Part shown: one piece after another, positions 8,011 to 14,402 of the stretch
How the letters are laid out: each line of letters starts with the position of its first letter
How positions within the stretch are numbered: the stretch's first letter is position 1
Assembly: GCA_022709605.1 (NCBI GenBank)
Contig: JAKLIM010000042.1
Coordinates: forward strand, 1-15,312
DNA: 15,312 nt
Reading direction: 5' to 3'
DNA from: Bacteroidota bacterium
GTDB lineage: Bacteria; Bacteroidota; Bacteroidia; Bacteroidales; Paludibacteraceae
The notes under the pieces: model-generated
The model's database searches: none
What the model was told of the DNA's origin: nothing
Seen by the model: only the letters and a program-made list of their open reading frames with translations
Position numbers and translations under genes: made by a program

Positions 8011-8029
8011 CCCCTAACCCCTAAAGGGG
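8007..8029. repeat. CCCCTAA / CCCCTAAAGGGG hairpin repeat at a gene junction
   Basis: CTAACCCC is followed by TAACCCCTAAAGGGG. CCCC-TAAA-GGGG (8018-8029) forms a short hairpin. The first TAA is the stop codon of the J-domain gene (8008-8010). The GGGG arm lies 9 nt before the HIRAN start codon, followed by an A-rich spacer, so it could also serve or block ribosome loading. It is related in style to the repeats near 3440 and 3551-3624. Confidence 0.7.
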
Positions 8030-8038
8030 AAAAAGAAA

Positions 8039-8425
8039 ATGAACGAAATAGTAAAACTTACACCTGAATTGCTGGCACTGATAGGCAGTGGCGGCGTGGA
8101 TGCACTGGCGCCTTTTAGCCGCGAAATTTACCTGCTGGATATTGTAGTCGCAGGCACAAGTTATTGTACCGAGACCGATACGCTGGAACCACTCCTTATG
8201 CCGCAAACTGTACTTAAAATGATTCGGCAACCCCAAAACGAACACGACAAACTGGCCATTGGCGTTTACCTGAACAATACCCGCCTTGGCTGGGTGCCTA
8301 TGGAACACAATATGGTGATTTCAAGATTAATGGATGCCGGTAAAGCCTTTTTCTGCCGCGTGGAATACACCAAACGCATCAACGATTGGCTGAAAGTGAA
8401 AGCGAAGATTTTTATGGTGGAATGA
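8039..8425 (+). CDS. Stand-alone HIRAN-domain protein
   Basis: This 128-residue protein is almost entirely one HIRAN domain (about residues 28-126). The typical elements are present: IYLLDIVVAGTSYC at the start, IRQPQNEHDKLAIGVY (62-77) with the conserved N, D and A of the family, and LGWVPMEHNMVISRLMDAG (83-101). HIRAN domains, best known from the human HLTF helicase, bind DNA ends, in particular the 3'-OH end of single strands. In bacteria they also occur alone or fused to nucleases and helicases. The gene is 28 nt downstream of the J-domain gene and probably shares its transcript. No catalytic residues or membrane segments are seen. The domain call is strong. A role in recognising damaged or stalled DNA is inferred from the family. 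Confidence 0.88.
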   Translation: MNEIVKLTPELLALIGSGGVDALAPFSREIYLLDIVVAGTSYCTETDTLEPLLMPQTVLKMIRQPQNEHDKLAIGVYLNNTRLGWVPMEHNMVISRLMDAGKAFFCRVEYTKRINDWLKVKAKIFMVE

Positions 8426-8483
8426 ATACTATTCTATTGTAAAAAATTATAACAGTGAGGTAGGAAATGTAACGTGGATTATG

Positions 8484-8491
8484 TAGTTTTG
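8484..8491 (+). promoter_or_regulatory. -7 promoter element before the nuclease-helicase gene
   Basis: TAGTTTTG matches TAnnTTTG and lies 20 nt before the ATG at 8512. No clear TTTG sits 19-21 nt upstream, so the promoter rests on the -7 box alone. It marks the probable start of a transcription unit separate from the J-domain/HIRAN pair. Confidence 0.45.
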
Positions 8492-8511
8492 TGAAATAAA
8501 ATTTTAAAGTT

Positions 8512-10488
8512 ATGCTAAACTATTATTATAAAGACTCAATAGAAAATTTTCTCAGAAAAGATGAAGAGAGAATTCTTGGTGAAATATCTAAGAATAATAT
8601 GTTTGGACATATTTCAACTGAACGTTTTGCATGGATGAATCAAATAACCATACTTAAAGAATCACTAATTGGTAAAGTCGGTCAAATTTTATTTGAATTC
8701 TCAATACCACGAATGGGAAAAAGAGTTGATTGTATTCTGATAATAAAGAATATTGTCTTTGTAGTTGAGTTTAAGGTTGGACAAAAAGAATATTTAAACA
8801 ATGATTTAGACCAAGTATGGGATTATGCATTAGATTTAAAGAATTTCCACGAACCTAGTCATCAATCTTTGCTTATTCCTATATTGATTGCGACTGAAGC
8901 TAAGAAATCATTTATTGAAGTTTTTAGTACAAGTCATGATGATAATCTGATTTATCCAATACGAACCAATGCATGTGATTTAAAAGAAACATTTGAAAAG
9001 CTTTTAAATTTTTTTACTGAAGAAAAAAGCATTGATGGCGAACATTATCTGCAAGGCAGTTACTCTCCAACACCAACAATAATTGAAGCTGCAATTTCGC
9101 TTTACAGTAACCATAATGTAGAAAATATAACTCGTAATGATGCTGGAGCTATTAATCTTAAAGCTACTTCAAAATATGTTTCGGAAACAATAGAATATGC
9201 AAAAGCTAATAACAAAAAAGTAATCTGTTTTGTAACGGGCGTTCCTGGCGCAGGTAAAACGCTGGTTGGTTTAAAAGTAGCTACTGAACATTTAGATCAA
9301 GAGCATGGGAATAAAAGTGTGTTTTTATCAGGAAATCAACCTTTAGTAGATGTTTTGCAAGAAGCATTGACCAGAGATCGATATTTTAGTGAACGAAGTA
9401 AGGGGAATAAAATAACTAAAAAGGAAATTAAAGAAAGTGTAAAAACTTTTATTCAAATAATTCATCATTACAGAGACGAATACTTGCGTGATAAAAAAGC
9501 TCCTTATGACCATGTAGCCATTTTCGATGAAGCTCAACGAGCATGGACTAAAGAACAGACAATCAATTTTATGAAAAGAAAAAAAGACATACCCGATTTT
9601 TCTTATTCTGAACCTGAATTTCTGATTTCGTGTTTGGATAGACATGATGATTGGGCTGTAGTAGTTTGTCTTGTTGGTGGTGGTCAAGAAATTAATACAG
9701 GTGAAGCAGGTATTTCAGAATGGTTAGATGCTATACAAACTCACTTTGTAGATTGGGAAACACATATTTCACCTAAATTATTTGATTCTGAATATAATGC
9801 AATTAATGCAATAAATTTATTAAGAGATACACGAAAAGTTACATTCAACGAAAATTTACATCTTTCGGTGAGTATGCGTTCATTTAGAGCTGAGAATGTT
9901 TCGAAATTAATAAAACAAATTCTTGATTTGGATAAGGTCGGTGCTTGCAAAACCTTAAATCAATTAGAAGGAAAATATCCAATCGTTATTACTCGCGATA
10001 TTATTGAAGCAAAAAAATGGTTGAAAGAAAAGGCACGTGGCTCTGAACGATATGGTGTTGTGGCTTCCTCACAAGCATATAGATTGAAACCATTGTGTAT
10101 AGATGTTCGTGTTCAAACTGATCCAGTGCATTGGTTTTTAGGAGAGAAAGATGATGTGCGTTCTTCGTATTATATGGAAGATGTAGCCACTGAATTTCAA
10201 GTGCAAGGGTTGGAATTAGATTGGGCTTGTGTTACTTGGGATGGAGATTTTCGATATACGGATGAAGGTTGGAAGTCCTATTCTTTTGTAGGGACTAAAT
10301 GGAATAATATCAATAAAGAAGAACGTAAAAAGTATCTTATTAATGCTTATCGAGTTCTTTTAACCAGAGCACGTCAAGGGATGGTAATTGTAGTTCCCGA
10401 AGGAAATATAGAAGATCATACACGTCAACCTGAGTTTTATAATAGCACATTTGATTATTTGAAAAAAATTGGATTAAAAGAGATATAA
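8512..10488 (+). CDS. RecB-like nuclease fused to DUF2075 (Schlafen-group-3 type) helicase
   Basis: This is a 658-residue two-part protein. The N-terminal part (about 50-135) has a PD-(D/E)XK core: D73 in KRVDCILII, E86-x-K88 in VVEFKVG, and Q101-VWD-Y105, the QxxxY motif of RecB-type nucleases. The rest is a superfamily-1-like P-loop ATPase/helicase domain. It shows Walker A GVPGAGKT (243-250), Walker B AIFDEAQ (336-342), a sensor-like LVGGGQEINTGEAG (387-400), SMRSFRAE (454-461), EFQVQGLELDWACVTWDGDF (561-580) and the arginine-bearing NAYRVLLTRARQG (611-623). This is the DUF2075 layout, and the C-terminus looks complete. The protein probably binds and cuts or remodels nucleic acid using ATP. 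Such proteins turn up in bacterial accessory and defence loci, but the target is unknown. The gene is clearly more AT-rich than the genes before it, suggesting transfer. A truncated HpaII-like ORF begins 1 nt after its stop. Confidence 0.87.
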   Translation: MLNYYYKDSIENFLRKDEERILGEISKNNMFGHISTERFAWMNQITILKESLIGKVGQILFEFSIPRMGKRVDCILIIKNIVFVVEFKVGQKEYLNNDLDQVWDYALDLKNFHEPSHQSLLIPILIATEAKKSFIEVFSTSHDDNLIYPIRTNACDLKETFEKLLNFFTEEKSIDGEHYLQGSYSPTPTIIEAAISLYSNHNVENITRNDAGAINLKATSKYVSETIEYAKANNKKVICFVTGVPGAGKTLVGLKVATEHLDQEHGNKSVFLSGNQPLVDVLQEALTRDRYFSERSKGNKITKKEIKESVKTFIQIIHHYRDEYLRDKKAPYDHVAIFDEAQRAWTKEQTINFMKRKKDIPDFSYSEPEFLISCLDRHDDWAVVVCLVGGGQEINTGEAGISEWLDAIQTHFVDWETHISPKLFDSEYNAINAINLLRDTRKVTFNENLHLSVSMRSFRAENVSKLIKQILDLDKVGACKTLNQLEGKYPIVITRDIIEAKKWLKEKARGSERYGVVASSQAYRLKPLCIDVRVQTDPVHWFLGEKDDVRSSYYMEDVATEFQVQGLELDWACVTWDGDFRYTDEGWKSYSFVGTKWNNINKEERKKYLINAYRVLLTRARQGMVIVVPEGNIEDHTRQPEFYNSTFDYLKKIGLKEI

Positions 10489-10489
10489 A

Positions 10490-11089
10490 ATGCCGTCAGC
10501 TTCTACATTATTACAACCAGCTTTTATTACTAATGATTTCATTAATCTTAAAAGCCTTAAGTTTACCGAATATGAGATTATATTCCGTGTAAACGTTGGT
10601 TATATAATAAAAAGTATTAATAATATAAGTGTCAAAGAACAACTTCTTTTTCAGCGTTTTAATAATAAAAACCAACAACTTAATTTAATGTTGATTGATA
10701 GCGTTTTCCCAATAATTTTAGCTGATATGGCCTTGTTGGTGCTTTTGGGCAAAATTAAAAATTTAAACGATTACTTAAATTCAAACGAAAGAATTGTTTT
10801 TCCTCAAGTAATAAATGACAAAATATATTTTGAGCGTAAAATAATGGACTTTATAAATGGTTTACTTTATGGTGAAGTTGGAGGAAAAGTTGTTTGGAAC
10901 GGCGAAACAGATAATCGAAAAATATTTTGTATGAAAAATAATAATGGTGAATTAGAATTCTTTTCGATTTATGATAGAAAAAAACTTTTTGAAATATTGA
11001 TTTCAAAAATGATTTTTGATAGTTCTGATTCTCAGTTTATTAATGATAATAGACGTGAAGTCAAAGTATGTTTAAAGTTTAAGTTTTGA
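10490..11089 (+). pseudogene. C-terminal half of an HpaII-family restriction endonuclease (5'-truncated)
   Basis: The 199-residue ORF aligns, from my memory of the family, with the second half of HpaII-type restriction enzymes. Residues 2-8 (PSASTLL) match the conserved PSTLLNA segment. LMLIDSVFPIILADMALL (66-83) matches LIDSxxPxIxAExLL. WNGETDNRKIFCMKNNNGEL followed by FFSIYDRKKLFEILIS matches the WDGKYD...YHIYNRNEFEDYL block. The end VCLKFKF fits KLNLQIRF. The family's first half, with its D...SIK catalytic strand, is missing. An in-frame stop lies at 10475-10477, so there is no upstream extension. The start codon is 1 nt after the TAA of the nuclease-helicase gene, so it could be translated by coupling. 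No HpaII-type cytosine methyltransferase is nearby. The base composition is very AT-rich. It is either a decaying remnant or a kept DNA-binding or dimerisation fragment. The family call is moderately confident. Confidence 0.6.
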
Positions 11090-11243
11090 ATAATTTATTT
11101 GTGTTAAGAGATATTCATTTATTAAAAATATTGCCTTGTACTATATAAAGTATTTGCAGTTACTCTAGGTGAACTTATGAAAGTAGCGGTATTGTAATAA
11201 AGAAAAACTAATTTAAGACCGAATTGGTTTCCCTTCGCTGGCG

Positions 11244-11258
11244 CGGTTTTGTAAACCG
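11244..11258. repeat. Hairpin CGGTTT-TGT-AAACCG
   Basis: This is a perfect 6-bp inverted repeat with a 3-nt loop, preceded by CGCTGGCG. It resembles the GGCGCGGATTTGTAATCCG-type palindromes seen near REP-associated elements in Bacteroidota; that resemblance is from memory. Confidence 0.6.
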
Positions 11259-11368
11259 AGCAAATACTAAAAATAAGCAACGATCGCTGACATGAGCTAT
11301 CGGGAGTTAGAGCTTGTAATGAGGAAAACTGTAAACAAATTTAAGTAAGATAGAAGGCGAGATGTGCT

Positions 11369-11401
11369 GCCCTTTAGCTACGCTGACCGTTGGTTCAGGG
11401 C
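11369..11401. repeat. Weak inverted repeat GCCCT ... AGGGC
   Basis: Five-base-pair arms (11369-11373 and 11397-11401) enclose a 23-nt loop with the sequence TTAGCTACGCTGACCG. It is weak alone, but it belongs to the same palindrome-rich stretch. Confidence 0.4.
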
Positions 11402-11424
11402 GCAGGATGACATTCGGCATTACT

Positions 11425-11448
11425 AACCCAAGGCGCTGACGTTGGGTT
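11425..11448. repeat. Hairpin AACCCAA ... TTGGGTT
   Basis: Perfect 7-bp arms at 11425-11431 and 11442-11448 flank the loop GGCGCTGACG. It is one of a cluster of palindromes, 12 nt before the TGGCT-TTC-AGCCA hairpin. Confidence 0.7.
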
Positions 11449-11459
11449 GATGCTATAAA

Positions 11460-11472
11460 TGGCTTTCAGCCA
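11460..11472. repeat. Hairpin TGGCT-TTC-AGCCA
   Basis: This is a perfect 5-bp inverted repeat with a 3-nt loop, the last member of the palindrome cluster. It ends 43 nt before the ATG of the following gene. Confidence 0.6.
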
Positions 11473-11514
11473 AATAATTCAAATGTGTCAATAATTATAA
11501 GCAAATATAAAACT

Positions 11515-11982
11515 ATGACAGCTCAATTTCGAGATGTGTTAATGTATCGTGGCGAAAAGCATTTTATGAGTGCCGAACCCCTTGCTCCCTATTTGAATGA
11601 AAAAAATATATCGGTATATTCAAATTGTACGGCCTGTTGGCGAGGATATTTTTCAACATGGGAAATGATAGAAAGAAAACTTTATCTTATCAAACTTACA
11701 CCAAGTTTTACCGACGACGAAGGGAGAAAACTTTTGAATATGGAATATCTATTTCCGGGTCAGGAAAAAGTATTTGCTTCATGGTTCAGTGGCGAGGTAT
11801 TAATACAGGAAGGTGAGCTGATTAAATATTTTCATATGGGTTATGGATCTAAGTATGAAACTCATATGTATTTGATTTTTGAAAAAGGTATTATAGTAGA
11901 TGTAAGGGTAGAAGATAATCGTGGAAAAGTGTTTACTGAAAAGGATCACCCATTTTACAATTTATTTCATAAAAATGAGTAA
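11515..11982 (+). CDS. Hypothetical protein, 155 residues, unknown function
   Basis: I chose the ATG at 11515 (MTAQFRDVLMYRG...). The open frame reaches back to a GTG at 11485, but those ten codons are leader-like (SIIISKYKT) and lack family character. The protein is cytosolic with no signal peptide or membrane segment. A CTACWRG motif occurs near residues 48-54, followed by alternating beta strands: KLYLIKLTPSF, FSGEVLIQEGELIKYFHMGYG and HMYLIFEKGIIVDVRVED. It resembles an uncharacterised bacterial family that starts MTAQ and has a TACWRGY core; I recall no function for it. It stands between a palindrome field and a long hairpin, with no operon partner. A role as an immunity-type or accessory protein would only be a guess. 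Confidence 0.7.
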   Translation: MTAQFRDVLMYRGEKHFMSAEPLAPYLNEKNISVYSNCTACWRGYFSTWEMIERKLYLIKLTPSFTDDEGRKLLNMEYLFPGQEKVFASWFSGEVLIQEGELIKYFHMGYGSKYETHMYLIFEKGIIVDVRVEDNRGKVFTEKDHPFYNLFHKNE

Positions 11983-12317
11983 ATTTAATTTCATATCGTT
12001 GTAAAGATAAGTATAATGTATGGCAAAAAAATATCTACCAACAATTAATTAATGTATGAATTTTTTTATTCGATTATTGGGAAGGTCATTTGACAAATGT
12101 AGTAACAGACCTAACTGGTTTTGGAAACCTGTTAGGTCTTGAACGTTTGCAAAACCAGAAGTGGAATGGTGGCAGCAGAGATGGAGGAGAGGTATAAATG
12201 AAAAATACAACACATGAATGTATTATTTTGGAATATAAAGCGCAAACCTGAAGATAAAGTTTTTGGTAGAATCAAACAAATAAATTTATAAATACAGATC
12301 ACGTTAAATTATTAATT
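11983..12317. other. Intergenic stretch with a long hairpin; no gene supported
   Basis: The stretch holds the AGACCTAAC/GTTAGGTCT hairpin at 12107-12139. Beyond it, a purine-rich GGAGGAGAGGTATAA precedes a 17-codon frame at 12198-12251 (MKNTTHECIILEYKAQT). That frame is too short and too lacking in further support to call a gene. The leader of the next gene is AT-rich, with no clear TAnnTTTG box. Confidence 0.5.
12107..12139. repeat. Long hairpin repeat AGACCTAAC ... GTTAGGTCT
   Basis: The 9-bp outer arms (12107-12115 and 12131-12139) are perfect. After one T-T mismatch the stem continues with GGTTT/AAACC around a 3-nt loop, so 14 of 15 pairs form. From memory this hairpin type is scattered through intergenic regions of Bacteroidota. 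It could end transcription of the 155-residue hypothetical gene, although it starts about 125 nt past its stop and lacks a T tract. Confidence 0.8.
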
Positions 12318-12866
12318 ATGAAAGCATTATTGATCATTGTTTTGGGTTTTTTCCCGGTTTTAATTTTTGCACAACTCAAACCGGCTTATTATGTAACAAA
12401 CTCTTACGATACTGTTAAGTGTCAGATTGTTGCGTTAAAAGATTTTTGGGGTAAGAAAACAGATCCCGCAGCATTTCACGGTAGAATAACTGTGGAAGAA
12501 AATGGCGTAAAGAAAAAGTTTAAACCGCACGAAATTAAGTCGTTTACAGTTTTTGATTCAGATAAACTCACATTTAAATACGTTTCGTTACCGGAGGATA
12601 AAAAATATTTTGTTCGCATGGTAGTGGAGGGCGGCGATCTGACGCTTTATAATTTTTATAGCTTTCATCCTTACGATAAATCGTATTCACCAATATCTGT
12701 TTTCGTAAAAGAGGGTAAGCAATATCGGGTAATACCGATTAAATATAAAAAAACAATTGAAAGTATGATTTCAGATAAACCGGAGATTTATGCAAAATGG
12801 AAAGGTGGAGAATACAAAAATTCTACTTTTGAAAAAATTACATTGGATTACAATGCAGCTAAGTAA
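12318..12866 (+). CDS. Exported hypothetical protein
   Basis: This 182-residue protein begins with a clear signal peptide (MKALLIIVLGFFPVLIFAQ, cleaved near residue 18), so it is probably periplasmic or surface-associated. The mature part starts KPAYYVTNSYDTVKCQIVALKDFWG. It continues with a beta-rich pattern (VEENGVKKKFKPHEIKSFTVFDSDKLTFKYVS) seen in many exported Bacteroidota proteins whose opening reads roughly GYIVTNSGDTIKG. It has no lipobox, T9SS sorting tail or catalytic motif that I can see. It stands alone, with 335 nt of noncoding DNA before it and 264 nt after. The function is unknown. The reading frame, signal peptide and codon use support it as a real gene. Confidence 0.8.
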   Translation: MKALLIIVLGFFPVLIFAQLKPAYYVTNSYDTVKCQIVALKDFWGKKTDPAAFHGRITVEENGVKKKFKPHEIKSFTVFDSDKLTFKYVSLPEDKKYFVRMVVEGGDLTLYNFYSFHPYDKSYSPISVFVKEGKQYRVIPIKYKKTIESMISDKPEIYAKWKGGEYKNSTFEKITLDYNAAK

Positions 12867-13065
12867 AAAGCATCGGATACAATAATGCGTATTTTTTCGA
12901 ACTGTCAGTCTGTCGGGGTTTCTCCAGCTCCCGCGCGTTTGTTGTTGTAATTTGAATGCCACACGATAAGAATTAGTACTGCTGCTTTTGGGAAATATCA
13001 GCCTTAAAACCCCCTGAAGTGGGAATTACCAAGAGATAGTTAATATATATTAAATGTAGCCTTAA
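12867..13065. other. Intergenic stretch before the AAA-RloB operon
   Basis: No gene is supported here. The part from about 12910 to 13005 (including CTCCAGCTCCCGCGCG and CTGCTTTTGGGAAATATCAGCC) is more GC-rich than its surroundings. It has the look of a dispersed Bacteroidota intergenic repeat, though I cannot test this. CCCCTGAAGTGGG at 13011-13023 looks like a decayed member of the C4/G4 hairpin repeats. Confidence 0.35.
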
Positions 13066-13099
13066 TTTGAATATAATTAAGTTATATGTAGTATATTTG
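13066..13099 (+). promoter_or_regulatory. Predicted promoter of the AAA-RloB operon
   Basis: TATATTTG (13092-13099) fits TAnnTTTG exactly. TTTG (13066-13069) is a full -33 match with a 22-nt spacer, slightly longer than usual. The ATPase start codon is 31 nt past the -7 box. Confidence 0.55.
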
Positions 13100-13117
13100 G
13101 AAATTATTTCCCAAATA
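13094..13117. promoter_or_regulatory. Operator-like inverted repeat over the AAA-RloB promoter
   Basis: The left arm TATTTGGAAAT (13094-13104) and right arm ATTTCCCAAATA (13106-13117) are reverse complements apart from one extra C. The centre is a single T. The core GGAAAT-T-ATTTCC is perfect. The left arm overlaps the -7 box and the right arm lies where transcription should begin, so a bound dimeric repressor would block initiation. The regulator is not evident in the window. Confidence 0.6.
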
Positions 13118-13130
13118 AACGTATAAAAAC

Positions 13131-14399
13131 ATGATTCAGGAATTTTACGTCGAAAACTTCATGTCGTTTGGAGATCGGCAATATGTATCATTTGAGGCAA
13201 CCAGCGATAAAACTTACCTCGAAGAACTAACCGTAGAAGTGAAGCCCGGAGTACGGTTATTAAAGGCAGCTATTTTATACGGAGCTAATGCATCGGGTAA
13301 ATCCAATTTGCTATCTGCAATTCAAACTTTGTGGCATTTGCTGATTACACCAAGAGATGTAAAGAGTAAAACAGTAAGCCAATATAAACCATTTGCTTTA
13401 AGAAAAGGTGATCCCACTGTTTTTGGATTTACATTTTATATTGCAGATGTAAAGTATATTTATGAAGTAAAATTGAATGAAACTTCAATACTATCAGAAA
13501 AACTTGATTATGTTAGTGGGTTGAGAAAAGCATTGTTTTACGAAAGAACAGAAGATAAGAAAATAACTTTTGGCTCTAAGGTAGGGCTGTCGAAAAATTC
13601 GGTAAAAACAATTATATCGAATACCTTGAACAATCATTCCTTATTGTCGACATTTGCAAAAGTAATAATTGAAGATGAAAATTCGGAATATGAAAAGTTG
13701 TTTCATTGGATTGAGTTGCATGTGCATAAAATAGATGAACATGTCAAATCGTTGAATATTGCGTTAGAAGCGCAGGAAGACAATAGTTTGAAAAAATTTA
13801 TCACTGATGCACTTCGAAGTTCAGACTTTAATATCACTAACTTCGAAATTGTTGAAGAGCTGGAAGAAGATTTAAATGAGTTGAAAGATAGAATTGTAAA
13901 TACAAATATTCTATCAGAAGAAAAAATAAGCAATCTGTACAAAAAGCTTGTAAAAAAAATTAAATTTACACATTCTACCACACAAGGAAATTTTAGCTTG
14001 AAATTAGAAGAAGAATCGTTGGGAACAGTGGAATATTTCAAGCTGAGCAGGAAAATATATGATTTAATTCATTCGGATTGCATCTATTTAATTGATGAAT
14101 TTGAAGATAGTTTACATTACGATTTGATGTTAAATGAGTTATTGAAGTTTGTTCGCAACAGCAATCATTCTCAACTGATTTTTTCAATTCACAATCAACA
14201 ATTATTAGAAGAAGATTTTATTCGCCGTGATATGGTAAAGCTGGTTGAAAAATCGCATGAAACTGCTGAAAGCCAGATATATTCAGCTTCAGATTTTAAA
14301 TTACATAAGAAACTGTCGTTGTTTAATGCCTATAAAATTGGTAAGTTTGGTGCAAAACCTGAGCTGGGTTCTACCCTGATTTCGAACCATGAAGAATAA
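13131..14399 (+). CDS. AAA family ATPase, abortive-infection AbiLi/RloA-like
   Basis: This 422-residue SMC/ABC-like ATPase begins MIQEFYVENFMSFGDRQYVSF, the usual start of this family. It carries Walker A GANASGKS (51-58), a signature-like ESLGT (295-299), Walker B CIYLIDEFED (317-326, D322/E323) and the switch histidine in FSIHNQ (H354). The region of about 100-280 is a variable helical insertion. It is followed after 3 nt by an RloB gene in the same direction. That pair is the known composition of AbiL/RloAB anti-phage loci, in which the ATPase is thought to sense infection and control the toxic partner. All ATPase motifs are intact and the length is normal, so the gene looks functional. 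A palindrome over the promoter suggests repression. PARIS-type ATPases share this fold, but the partner here is RloB, not DUF4435. Confidence 0.87.
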   Translation: MIQEFYVENFMSFGDRQYVSFEATSDKTYLEELTVEVKPGVRLLKAAILYGANASGKSNLLSAIQTLWHLLITPRDVKSKTVSQYKPFALRKGDPTVFGFTFYIADVKYIYEVKLNETSILSEKLDYVSGLRKALFYERTEDKKITFGSKVGLSKNSVKTIISNTLNNHSLLSTFAKVIIEDENSEYEKLFHWIELHVHKIDEHVKSLNIALEAQEDNSLKKFITDALRSSDFNITNFEIVEELEEDLNELKDRIVNTNILSEEKISNLYKKLVKKIKFTHSTTQGNFSLKLEEESLGTVEYFKLSRKIYDLIHSDCIYLIDEFEDSLHYDLMLNELLKFVRNSNHSQLIFSIHNQQLLEEDFIRRDMVKLVEKSHETAESQIYSASDFKLHKKLSLFNAYKIGKFGAKPELGSTLISNHEE

Positions 14400-14402
14400 T
14401 TT

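Larger units (their letters stand above)
11090..11514. other. Noncoding stretch with decayed palindromic repeats
   Basis: I see no gene in this stretch of about 425 nt. Its first 120 nt are AT-rich without structure. From about 11220 to 11472 it is less AT-rich and packed with short inverted repeats, listed separately. It reads like remains of REP-type or transposon-associated palindromes, with no transposase ORF left. The last 40 nt form the leader of the next gene. Confidence 0.55.

Noticed and set aside
10490..11089. Complete independent small gene of unknown family
   Set aside because: Its first residues coincide with an internal conserved segment of the HpaII family and its last with the family C-terminus, so a truncated copy is the better explanation. 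Not excluded.
11485..11514. GTG start extending the 155-residue hypothetical protein by ten residues
   Set aside because: The added codons overlap AT-rich leader sequence, and MTAQ at 11515 looks like the natural start.
12198..12251. 17-codon small peptide gene after a purine-rich stretch
   Set aside because: It is too short, shows no conservation evidence, and Bacteroidota do not depend strongly on Shine-Dalgarno sequences.
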